Shown here piece by piece: positions 44,638-51,138 of a DNA stretch of 51,138 bases. The position numbers were made by a program, and so were the translations under genes. A model generated the notes under the pieces. The model saw only the letters and a program-made list of their open reading frames with translations. It was not told where the DNA came from and ran no database searches. Source of the stretch: Actinomycetes bacterium (GTDB taxonomy: Bacteria; Actinomycetota; Acidimicrobiia; Acidimicrobiales; RAAP-2); assembly GCA_021793515.1 (NCBI GenBank), contig JAJYSP010000021.1, forward strand, positions 1 through 51,138. The letters are read 5' to 3'. Each line of letters opens with the position of its first letter. The stretch's first letter is position 1.

Positions 44638-45039
44638 GTGGCTTCCGCTGACGAATCGTTCGACCTCGCCCTGGCCGCGTCGACGTTGCGTGCGAACGGC
44701 TCCGACGTCCAGGCGCTACTCGCCGCGCTCGTCGTTGGTCTGGCCGACGCCCTCGGCAATCGCATCGAGACGACCCTCGCTGGTGGGCGCTTTCGCAAGT
44801 CCCACGACATCGCGTCGGTTCGGATCATGATCGGTGACGAACACTTCGAGGCGGCGGTGGACGGCGCCCAACTTCGTTGCTCGGTGTCCCACCTCTCGGG
44901 TGGCATCCGCATTCGCAGTGAATCTCTCGACACTGACGCGTGGATCACTCGGCTCGTGACATCCCTGGCCAGTGAAGCCGCCCGAAGTGACGCGGCCCGC
45001 CGGGCCCTCGAACACCTCGTTATCGGAGGAAACCAATGA
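44638..45039 (+). CDS. Small unrecognised protein, first gene of tandem YbjQ-like operon
   Basis: A 133-residue protein that I do not recognise. It has an N-terminal helical region (about 3-45; LAASTLRANGSDVQALLAALVVGLADALGNRI), a central beta-rich region (SVRIMIGDEHFEAAVDG, RCSVSHLSGGIRIRSESL) and a C-terminal helix (residues 100-130). No signal peptide, membrane segment or Cys cluster is seen. The GTG start lies 37 bp after the sulfatase stop; its end overlaps the next gene by four bases (ATGA), so it is translationally coupled to the three YbjQ-like genes and is probably their functional partner. Confidence 0.72.
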   Translation: MASADESFDLALAASTLRANGSDVQALLAALVVGLADALGNRIETTLAGGRFRKSHDIASVRIMIGDEHFEAAVDGAQLRCSVSHLSGGIRIRSESLDTDAWITRLVTSLASEAARSDAARRALEHLVIGGNQ

Positions 45040-45833
45040 GTGAACACGTCAATGACCTCCCCGAGGCCACCGAGCATCGTCTCGAAGAGCTCGAGCACGG
45101 GCTCTTCACCTCCGACCTGTCGGTGAACGAGTTCCTCCTCGTCAAGGAAGCGGGCTTCCACCCGGTCGGTCTCGTCATGGGCTCGTCGATCTATCACACC
45201 GGGATCCAGACCCGCAAGTGGAGCCAGAGCCAGGAGCTGACCAAGCTCACCGAGGCGATGTACAACGCTCGCGAACTGGCGATGACCCGCATGGAGGAGG
45301 AAGCCGCCGAGCTGGGCGCCGACGGCGTGGTCGGGGTCCGTCTCGACGTGAACTACTACGAGTGGGGCAAGGACGCGGCCGAATTCATTGCGGTCGGAAC
45401 CGCGGTCAAAGCCGAAGACGGCGTCTCTCGGCGCAACAAGCTCGGCAAGCCCTTCACGTCAGACCTCTCGGGCCAGGACTTCTGGACGCTCTCGCAGACG
45501 GGCTACGCGCCCCAGGGACTCGTCATGGGCACCTGCGTGTACCACATCGCCCACCGTGGCCTTGGCCAAACGCTGAGCTCGACGGGCCAGAACGTTGAAC
45601 TGCCCAACTTCACCCAGGCCCTGTACGAGGCCCGCGAGCTGGCGATGACCCGCATGCAAGACGAGTCGACGAGGCTCGGCGCATCAGGTGTGGTCGGAGT
45701 CCGACTCGAGGAGAAGTCGCACCAGTGGGGTTCACACACCATTGAATTCCTGGCCCTGGGCACGGCAGTCACGAAGACCACTGAGACCGTCACACTCGCC
45801 AAACCGATGACCATCATCTCCCTCGACAACTGA
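45036..45833 (+). CDS. Tandem YbjQ/DUF74-like protein, copy 1-2
   Basis: A 265-residue soluble protein with two YbjQ-like domains (about residues 24-125 and 140-246). Both begin FTSDLS, continue with a G-x-x-P-x-GLVMG loop and contain ARELAMTRM, a GA-x-GVVGVRL core and an E-F-x-A-x-GTAV end. The canonical single-domain homolog at 27728 shares the LGA and GTAV motifs. An acidic 20-residue N-terminal helix precedes them. Both overlaps (ATGA upstream, TGATG downstream) couple it to its neighbours. Function is unknown; metal binding is only suggested for the family. Confidence 0.87.
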   Translation: MSEHVNDLPEATEHRLEELEHGLFTSDLSVNEFLLVKEAGFHPVGLVMGSSIYHTGIQTRKWSQSQELTKLTEAMYNARELAMTRMEEEAAELGADGVVGVRLDVNYYEWGKDAAEFIAVGTAVKAEDGVSRRNKLGKPFTSDLSGQDFWTLSQTGYAPQGLVMGTCVYHIAHRGLGQTLSSTGQNVELPNFTQALYEARELAMTRMQDESTRLGASGVVGVRLEEKSHQWGSHTIEFLALGTAVTKTTETVTLAKPMTIISLDN

Positions 45834-46708
45834 TGACCGCCCTCCCCGAGTCCGCCGACGTCACGCCGAGTTCGTTCACGTCCGGTCTCAGCGTCGCGGA
45901 CTTCGCCGCGTGCCTCGCGATGGGCCTCGAGCCGGTGGGTCTGGTCCAGGGGTTCTGCGCCATGCAGTCGAGTAACTACGCGGTCGGCGCCATGCAGCGG
46001 GGCCTCTCGCCCTACCAAGGACAGTCCGGCTACGTCGAGAACTACCAGTGCCCGCACGGGATGGTCGCCGGCGAGCACCGGATGTGGGGCCAGAACTACG
46101 AGCAGTCGTGGATCGAGCAGACGTGGAGCCAGGGGTTCGCGTCGGCCTACGCCCGCATGCTCGAAGAGGCAACCCATCTCGGGGCGATCGGCATCGTCGG
46201 CGTCATCGACACCCAGAGCACGCTCGTCGGAGCCGGCGTGATCGAGTTCCACCTTCGCGGAACGGCGGTTCGCCTCGCGGGTTCAAGCGCCACCTCGACG
46301 ACCCCGTGGACGACGTACCTGGCTGGGCAACGTCTGGTCAAAGTCTTTGAAGCCGGGTTCGCGCCGGTCTCGGTCGTGGCCTCCGTGGCCTCGGTCCGCG
46401 TGTGGGCCTACTGCATCACCGAGTACCTGATGGGCGGCAGCGGCGTCAGCGCGTGGTCATCCAGCCCGTCCTCCATGGAGATCGACCAGATCGTGCGCGC
46501 CCACACCCAGTCACGGGCCATCGTGCGCGCCACGGCGCAGTCCCAACTGCACGGCGACAGACTCCAGGGCGTCCAGCTGACCGTGGCCCAGCACGAGTAT
46601 GAACGCGGTGACTTAGAAGTCCAGGCCATGCTCCGCGGGAATCGGGTGCGACGCTTCCGTGACTACGAAGCGCTACCGACCCCACAGCCAACGGTGCGAC
46701 TGTCGTGA
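45833..46708 (+). CDS. Tandem YbjQ/DUF74-like protein, diverged copies 3-4
   Basis: A 291-residue protein with a recognisable first YbjQ-like domain (about 15-148) and a much-diverged second (about 158-275). The first has FTSGLSVADF, LEPVGLVQG, an inserted Tyr/Gln/Gly-rich loop of about 45 residues (residues 44-90), then LEEATHLGAIGIVGV and EFHLRGTAVRL. The second keeps only the EAGFAPVS loop, a long helix and the RGNRVRR end, having lost the GA-x-GVVGV core. It overlaps both neighbours (one and four bases) and is clearly part of the same operon. The divergence suggests distinct subunit roles. Confidence 0.8.
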   Translation: MTALPESADVTPSSFTSGLSVADFAACLAMGLEPVGLVQGFCAMQSSNYAVGAMQRGLSPYQGQSGYVENYQCPHGMVAGEHRMWGQNYEQSWIEQTWSQGFASAYARMLEEATHLGAIGIVGVIDTQSTLVGAGVIEFHLRGTAVRLAGSSATSTTPWTTYLAGQRLVKVFEAGFAPVSVVASVASVRVWAYCITEYLMGGSGVSAWSSSPSSMEIDQIVRAHTQSRAIVRATAQSQLHGDRLQGVQLTVAQHEYERGDLEVQAMLRGNRVRRFRDYEALPTPQPTVRLS

Positions 46709-47541
46709 CCGGCGCGAATGAGCCGACAAACATCGATGTGGCCGCCCTCGTGCGCGAGGCGTTGTCCGCTCACACTGGCAACACCACGTCGGCCTCGACG
46801 ACGTCTGATCTCTCGATCGACGAGGAGTTGAACCTCCACGCGATCGGTTGGGAGCCCGTCGAACTCGTGAGCGGGTACTCGGTCTTCTCCACCCCGCTCG
46901 GTCTGTGGAGCTGGGGGCAAGGAGAGATCGTCGCGGCCGGCGAGGCGCACGCGAGCGCCTTTCGAAACGCCACGAGTCGCCTCTGTAGCGAAGCGAGCGC
47001 CGCGGGAGCGCACGGCGTCGTCGGCGTTCATATCGAACGGTCGATCTACTCCACGCACACCGAGGTATCGATGATCGGCACCGCGGTCCGTCCCATTGGC
47101 GCCGGGCGAGTCGAACCGATTCGAGTCTTCGCTTCGGATCTGTCCGCGCGTGATTTCTCTCGACTCATCATCGCGGGCTGGGAGCCCCTGGGCCTCGCCG
47201 TCGGCGCAAGCTTCGTCTACGCACCGCGACGGTCGATGGGCGCCGTGTTCCAGCAACAGACCCAGAACGTCGAACTCACCAACTACACCGAGGCGATCTA
47301 CTCGGCGAGAGAATTGGCGATGGACCGGATGCAGCGTTCCGCGATCAACCTCCACGGCACGGGCGTCGTCGAGGTCAAGATCGTCGAGGGTCCGATGACC
47401 TTCGCGTCACACGCCGTCGGCTTCGCCGCCTGGGGAACCGTCGTACGCCTCGCGGGCGCCACCCATCGACTCCAGCACCCGACCATGGTGGTATCCCTCG
47501 ACGACGCCGAAGTGCTCTTCGACGCCGCAAACCTCGAGTAG
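46705..47541 (+). CDS. Tandem YbjQ/DUF74-like protein, copies 5-6
   Basis: A 278-residue protein with a short N-terminal helix (IDVAALVREALSA) and two YbjQ-like domains (about 32-129 and 142-249). Domain one has TTSDLSIDEE, GWEPVELVSG, GAHGVVGVHIE and MIGTAVRP; domain two has FASDLSARDF, GWEPLGLAVG, ARELAMDRM, GTGVVEVKI and AAWGTVVRL. GTG start overlaps the previous stop (GTGA). The QNVELTNYTEAIYSARELAM block closely matches the second domain of the 45036 gene, so these arose by intra-operon duplication. Function unknown. Confidence 0.85.
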   Translation: MTGANEPTNIDVAALVREALSAHTGNTTSASTTSDLSIDEELNLHAIGWEPVELVSGYSVFSTPLGLWSWGQGEIVAAGEAHASAFRNATSRLCSEASAAGAHGVVGVHIERSIYSTHTEVSMIGTAVRPIGAGRVEPIRVFASDLSARDFSRLIIAGWEPLGLAVGASFVYAPRRSMGAVFQQQTQNVELTNYTEAIYSARELAMDRMQRSAINLHGTGVVEVKIVEGPMTFASHAVGFAAWGTVVRLAGATHRLQHPTMVVSLDDAEVLFDAANLE

Positions 47542-47574
47542 CACTCGCTTCGTCGACACCAGCGTTCGGTGCGC

Positions 47575-47606
47575 TGGGCTGGTCTCGCGTGCACGCCACC
47601 AGCCCA
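47575..47606. terminator. Possible terminator hairpin after the YbjQ-like operon
   Basis: Arms TGGGCTGGT and ACCAGCCCA flank a 14-base loop containing the palindrome GCGTGCACGC, 34 bp after the last stop. No T-tract follows, so termination is plausible but not certain. The remaining gap to 47716 shows no convincing gene. Confidence 0.4.
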
Positions 47607-47716
47607 CGGTCAGGACGGTCGACAAGTTGAGCACCCCGAACGACGCCGAGATCGCAGCCAATTCGCACAGCGACCGGCCGACCGTGGCCGCGTACCGATG
47701 GTCGGATTCGAGCGAG

Positions 47717-48277
47717 TCAAGCGTCCAGTTGCGCCGCCCACTGCGCGGTCGTCACGACTGACGCCTGGCGAGGAAAGACCTTCTCCATCAAGACGCGATG
47801 GACTTCGTCGTCGCCGTCAGCGCACGCGTCGTGCAGGATGGTCAACCGAAAATCCAGATCAGCGGCTTGGCGCGTCGTCGACAACACGACGCCACTCGTG
47901 GCGATCCCCGTGAGGACGAGCGAGTCCACCGCGAGCGAACGAAGCACAACGTCAAGGTCGCTTCCGGCGAAGGCACTCACGCGCCGTTTCGTGATGATCA
48001 CGTCGCCATCTCGCACCTCCAGAGCGGGGTGGATCTGCGTGGACGGATTCGATTCGCCGAGTGACTGGGACAACGTAGCCGCGGAGAACGACTTATTGTT
48101 CGTGCTGATCTCGGGCGTTCCATCACGGAACGCGACTCGAACGAACAGCACCGCTAGGCCGTGGTCGCGGGCGGCTGTGAGTGCCGCCCCAACAGTGTTC
48201 AAGAGCCCGGCGCTCCTGTCCCCCAGACGCTCGACGATGCCAACCTGCATATCCATCACCAGTAACGCTTCGCTCAT
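47717..48277 (-). CDS. Isochorismatase-fold hydrolase lacking catalytic Cys
   Basis: A 186-residue isochorismatase-fold protein. Asp9 (LLVMDMQ) and Lys97 (IITKRRVSAF) of the usual triad are present, but the Cys position reads GIATSGVVLSTTRQ, with Val130 in place of the nucleophile. A subfamily with exactly this IATSGVV form is widespread and annotated as isochorismatase-like; its chemistry is uncertain. ATG at 48277 has AAAGG upstream; a longer frame adds 14 residues without homology. It stands alone between the YbjQ-like operon and the DUF1801 gene. Confidence 0.85.
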   Translation of the reverse strand: MSEALLVMDMQVGIVERLGDRSAGLLNTVGAALTAARDHGLAVLFVRVAFRDGTPEISTNNKSFSAATLSQSLGESNPSTQIHPALEVRDGDVIITKRRVSAFAGSDLDVVLRSLAVDSLVLTGIATSGVVLSTTRQAADLDFRLTILHDACADGDDEVHRVLMEKVFPRQASVVTTAQWAAQLDA

Positions 48278-48453
48278 CTCAACCTTTCGCGGCGTCGACT
48301 GTATGCGACGCCCGTCCACGACCTACGAGCCGAGACTCTAACGGACCGACGCGACGGCTTCACGCCGTTCGAACGCCACCGCGACGACCGGTCATCGCCA
48401 CTGGCCGCGTCGCGCTCTTCCCCCACGACGTCTTTCATCGATGACAGTCCTCG

Positions 48454-48813
48454 TTACCGCCGTTTCGCGACGATCTCGGCGAGGCGAACGTTGATCAGAC
48501 GTTCGACCAGTTCATCGGCGAGGGGATCCTGCACCGTGAAGCGCAGTGCGCTCTTGGAGTGTGAGTAGCCGTCGAGCTCGTTGGCGAGCTGGTCGAGAAC
48601 CGATCCACTGAAGGGCAGGTAACTCATGTGGTTCTTGAACGAAGCGAATCCCCCGACGATGCCGCCGCTGACACGAAAAGCCGGGACACGATACGAAATG
48701 CACTGCTCGGCGTCTGGCACGAGTCGCAGCATCGTCACCCGGAGCCGCTCGAGGACCGACCGGTGACCGGGCGGAAGTTTCTTCAGATATCGGTCAATTT
48801 CGGCTTCACTCAC
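48454..48813 (-). CDS. DUF1801/YdhG-like (CyaY-fold) protein
   Basis: A 119-residue protein of the DUF1801 family, whose fold is related to frataxin-like/YjbR proteins: IDRYLKKLPPGHRSVLERLRVTML at the start, CISYRVPAFRV and FASFKNHMSYLPFSG in the core and KSALRFTVQDPL near the end. An iron-chaperone role has been proposed for some members but is not shown here. It is followed (in its upstream direction) by an IS remnant and tRNA. Confidence 0.82.
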   Translation of the reverse strand: MSEAEIDRYLKKLPPGHRSVLERLRVTMLRLVPDAEQCISYRVPAFRVSGGIVGGFASFKNHMSYLPFSGSVLDQLANELDGYSHSKSALRFTVQDPLADELVERLINVRLAEIVAKRR

Positions 48814-48957
48814 GTTGGATCCTTCGTCTCTCTAGACACCGAGCAACTGGAACGCCATCGCTTGACGCTGCTCACTGTACAGGTGAATGACCGTGGCGAG
48901 GCGACGACGTCAGCCCCAGTGCACAAACAGGCGTGTTCGCGATAGCGCCCTCCGCAA

Positions 48958-49176
48958 CGTACGGACTGTTCCAGGGCTGAGCTGATCTACCGCGAGGGGC
49001 GACGGAGGGCGTCGAGGACCTCGAGTGAGCAACGCTCACGCTGCGTCAACTGATTCAATTACCAACGACTGCGTGGCGAGATCGGCATGGTCACGCCGGC
49101 GATGTTCGAGACCGCGTACTACGTTCAGACGACACCAGCGGACAACGCTGGCTTGGAAACGATCGCACCTCCATGA
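48958..49176 (+). pseudogene. IS3-family transposase (OrfB) C-terminal remnant
   Basis: Three frames of this 220-bp stretch give fragments of an IS3-type OrfB C-terminus: (N)GLF then AELIYR, GVEDLE followed after a stop by ATLT, and finally FNYQRLRGEIGMVTPAMFETAYY ending at TGA 49174-49176. Compared with intact family members, W-to-stop and L-to-stop changes and at least two frameshifts are present. The upstream 150 bp (48814-48957) show nothing clear. It is a decayed insertion beside the tRNA gene. Confidence 0.62.
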
Positions 49177-49219
49177 AACAGTGAAGCGGTTCAGTTCACA
49201 ATGATGTGACAGATTTCAT

Positions 49220-49294
49220 TGGTGCCCCCGGCAGGATTCGAACCTGCGCACACGGTTTAGGAAACCGATGCTCTATCCCCTGAGCTACGGGAGC
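49220..49294 (-). tRNA. tRNA-Arg (anticodon CCT)
   Basis: Cloverleaf on the minus strand: acceptor arm GCTCCCG paired with CGGGGGC, D-arm AGCTCAGGGGATAGAGC, anticodon loop TTCCTAA (anticodon CCT at 49259-49261), T-arm with GGTTCGAATCC, discriminator A and encoded CCA. One base pair at the top of the anticodon stem is a T-T mismatch. The gene looks intact and functional, reading AGG codons. Confidence 0.95.
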
Positions 49295-49656
49295 ATTACA
49301 GCGTTTTACTGCCCTACACTGAGGCGATGCTACTCACAGCACAACCTCAGCACAACATGTGGCGAGAACTACCCAACCATTCACGACCACCCGCCACCAT
49401 TCAAGCACGTGGACGTTTGGCAACGTCCCCGTCCGATCGTGTGCTGGCGCGAACGAACACCGACTGGCGATTAGCCGGTGACGCCCCGATCGCCGTTCAG
49501 ACCTTCGACACACGGACGCACTTCAGACTCGTCAACACCCGAAGCGCGAGTGACCAGAGGGCGACTGCTGAGCTGGGGTCTTTCGATTTACGTCGTCAGC
49601 GACAGTTGTTCTAACAGTGCAGGAATCGGAACGCCGATTACGAGGCAGGTGAAACG
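49295..49656. other. Intergenic region between tRNA-Arg and integrase
   Basis: 362 bp with no convincing gene. It should hold the tRNA promoter (minus strand) and the integrase promoter. Two 9-bp direct repeats at 49337-49356 are the only clear structure. An open frame from 49327 to 49614 has no recognisable homology and no ribosome-binding site. Confidence 0.55.
49337..49356. repeat. Paired CAGCACAAC direct repeats (candidate integrase arm sites)
   Basis: CAGCACAAC occurs at 49337-49345 and 49348-49356, an 11-bp period that puts both copies on one helix face. The site is 43 bp from the tRNA 5' end and 300 bp before the integrase. Repeats of this size and spacing resemble arm-type binding sites of tyrosine integrases; identity is inferred. 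Confidence 0.5.
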
Positions 49657-51063
49657 ATGAGCGACCGACAGGTCAAAGTCACGGTGTCCAAGCCGAGGGA
49701 GTATCCCGATCGCAAACTCCCCTATGTCGTGCGCTGGCGGCTCAATGGCTGCGGGCATTGGCGGAGCTTCGCCAGTGCGAAAGGCGACAACGGTGCCGAC
49801 GCCTTCTACGCACTCTTGAAGTTCGCGGCAATGAATGAACGCCGATGGGACCCCGTATCGGGTCTCCCATCTTCAGTGAGTCCTGTGAGTGAGATCAACG
49901 TCGCGGAGTTTTGTCGGACTTACATCCAGGACGAGTGGCGACGCCTGTCCCCTTCAACTCGCCGAAGCTACGTGGAAGCGTTGACGTCCCTCGTGATACA
50001 CAGCGCACAGCCTGGTGCGACCGCTCCAAAACCCGAATGGCGCGCCGCCATCACGACCTGGATGACCCCGACCCCCGTCAACATTGATACGGACACGTCG
50101 GTTGATTGGGTGTGGTCCAACGACCCGCTACCTCGAAATCTCCAGATATGGCTGACCAAGAATTCGCCGTTCGTCGGGGACCTCGGCAAAGAGGCACTGT
50201 ATGAGATCGACCGACGAATGCGTATCAGCCTTGACGGGATCACCCCGTATGCGCCAACCACTCAAAGTCGGTTAGTCACCGTAGCGAAGACCGCGCTCTC
50301 GGTGGCGGTCAAGAGGGGCCTTATGGAGACAGTGCCGTGGCCCCGTCACGAGAGCGGCGCCACCGCCAAGAGTGACCGAGCAGAGTCCGACGAGTTCGAT
50401 GCCGATGAGGTTCCCAGCGTCGATCAGCTGCGAGCCATCCTCGACGCCATCCCCTCTCACCAGCCGGCCAGCCATATGTACCATGCACTCTCTGCAATTT
50501 GCGGCTACGCGGGTTTACGCCCTGGCGAAGCGGTGGTGCTCGAAGTCGACGATCTTGTGCTACCCAACACCGGATGGGGATCCATCAGAGTCAGTCGAGC
50601 ATGGTCAGGTGTTGACGGTGGCAAGTGGAACAGTCAAAGCGAAGACATAGCGGGTCCGAAGACGCAACGTAGTAAGCGCACAGTTCCAATTCCACCAGTG
50701 CTAGTGGCAGTACTTACCGACTGGATGAGGCGTTCGGATATTACTGCAGGGCCGCTGTTTCTCACTCGCAATGGTTCACGTCCCACCCAGAGCAACTGGT
50801 CCCGTGCTCTACACCGAGCATGTGAGACTGCTGGGTGGAAAGCCAAACTCAGTCCTTATGGTCTACGCCGCACGAACGCTTCGCACCTCGCGCAAACGAT
50901 TCCCATCGCCGAAGCCGCTGCGCGCCTTGGACACTCTGTCGAAGTGCTTACGAAGCACTACGTCAAGCGCGTCGGAGGGCAAGTGGCACTGTCGAACCAG
51001 ATACTCGACGGGGTGGCGTCCGATCTCCGGTGTAAAAGAGCGACGGGCGTAGGTTCCTTCTAG
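49657..51063 (+). CDS. Tyrosine-recombinase integrase
   Basis: A 468-residue phage-type integrase. The N-terminal AP2-like arm-binding part (about 1-60) has YVVRWRLNGCGHWRSF; a core-binding SAM-like domain follows; the catalytic domain has Arg288 in AGLRPGEAV, the Lys-bearing beta hairpin near PKTQRSKRTVPIP, Arg404 in YGLRRTNASHL, His426 in LGHSVEVL and nucleophile Tyr435 in KHYVK. The residue normally His in the HxxR box is Tyr401. GC content looks lower than in the flanking chromosome, in line with horizontal transfer. GCAGGTG lies upstream of the ATG. Confidence 0.92.
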   Translation: MSDRQVKVTVSKPREYPDRKLPYVVRWRLNGCGHWRSFASAKGDNGADAFYALLKFAAMNERRWDPVSGLPSSVSPVSEINVAEFCRTYIQDEWRRLSPSTRRSYVEALTSLVIHSAQPGATAPKPEWRAAITTWMTPTPVNIDTDTSVDWVWSNDPLPRNLQIWLTKNSPFVGDLGKEALYEIDRRMRISLDGITPYAPTTQSRLVTVAKTALSVAVKRGLMETVPWPRHESGATAKSDRAESDEFDADEVPSVDQLRAILDAIPSHQPASHMYHALSAICGYAGLRPGEAVVLEVDDLVLPNTGWGSIRVSRAWSGVDGGKWNSQSEDIAGPKTQRSKRTVPIPPVLVAVLTDWMRRSDITAGPLFLTRNGSRPTQSNWSRALHRACETAGWKAKLSPYGLRRTNASHLAQTIPIAEAAARLGHSVEVLTKHYVKRVGGQVALSNQILDGVASDLRCKRATGVGSF

Positions 51064-51095
51064 AGATTCCAAACTCAGAAGGAGAACCCACACCC

Positions 51096-51138
51096 GTGCC
51101 AAGACGAGTATCCCCCATCGAGCGCGTACGCGCTGAGA
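51096..51138 (+). CDS. Partial CDS following the integrase (N-terminus only)
   Basis: A GTG at 51096 with AGAAGGAGA about 11 bases upstream opens a frame encoding MPRRVSPIERVRAE before the window ends. It is probably the next gene of the integrative element. Fourteen residues are too few to assign a family. Confidence 0.5.
   Translation, partial: MPRRVSPIERVRAE

Noticed and set aside
47407-47661. Minus-strand 84-codon frame after the YbjQ-like operon
   Set aside because: Overlaps the end of a supported gene, has no ribosome-binding site and no homology that I recognise.
49327-49614. 95-codon frame between tRNA and integrase
   Set aside because: No Shine-Dalgarno sequence, no recognisable family, and it covers the likely attachment and promoter region.

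Overview
The window is GC-rich, densely packed chromosomal DNA from a high-GC Gram-positive bacterium. GTG and TTG starts are frequent, many neighbouring genes overlap by 1-4 bp, and several convergent pairs overlap at their stop codons. The gene content (PHO-box-controlled Pst system, CIRCE-controlled Hsp20, group-III-like phosphofructokinase, CYP124/125/142-like P450, several acyl-CoA dehydrogenases, two-domain NAD(P)HX repair enzyme, tyrosine integrase beside a tRNA) fits Actinomycetota, perhaps Acidimicrobiia. The class assignment is inference; no rRNA or phylogenetic marker set is present.

Layout. 1-630: degraded transposase. 667-6301: CtaG-like oxidase assembly protein, adenosine-kinase-like PfkB protein, M1 aminopeptidase, GDT1-family transporter, small methyltransferase. 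6287-9461: compact operon of GT4 glycosyltransferase, methyltransferase and prenyltransferase-like (alpha/alpha-barrel) protein. 9563-17203: acyl-CoA dehydrogenase, MarR-MFS operon with a clear operator, Nfu protein, cytochrome P450, AhpD-like protein, beta carbonic anhydrase, GNAT and amidase. 17281-21400: phosphate uptake operon in the order pstB-pstS-pstC-pstA behind a two-repeat PHO box. 21498-29359: pfkA, tdk, trmO, thioesterase, sugar kinase, S33 peptidase, membrane protein, metallo-beta-lactamase-fold hydrolase, YbjQ protein and nnr. 29365-37740: lipid/aldehyde catabolism: two acyl-CoA dehydrogenases, acyl-CoA ligase, aldehyde dehydrogenase with its DUF779 partner and a divergent GAF/winged-helix regulator, nitrilase-family hydrolase. 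37872-44600: malic enzyme, secreted protein, isochorismatase-fold hydrolase, Hsp20, flippase-like membrane protein, sulfatase.

The most unusual region is 44638-47541, a four-gene, translationally coupled operon. One small unrecognised protein is followed by three proteins that each carry two tandem YbjQ/DUF74-like domains, giving six diverged copies; a seventh, canonical single-domain copy lies at 27728. No function is known to me for such an array, and it is the best candidate here for an undescribed system.

The right end (about 48.9-51.1 kb) is accessory DNA: an IS3-family transposase remnant, an intact tRNA-Arg(CCT), paired short direct repeats resembling integrase arm sites, a tyrosine integrase, and the first codons of another gene running off the window. 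This looks like the edge of an integrative element.
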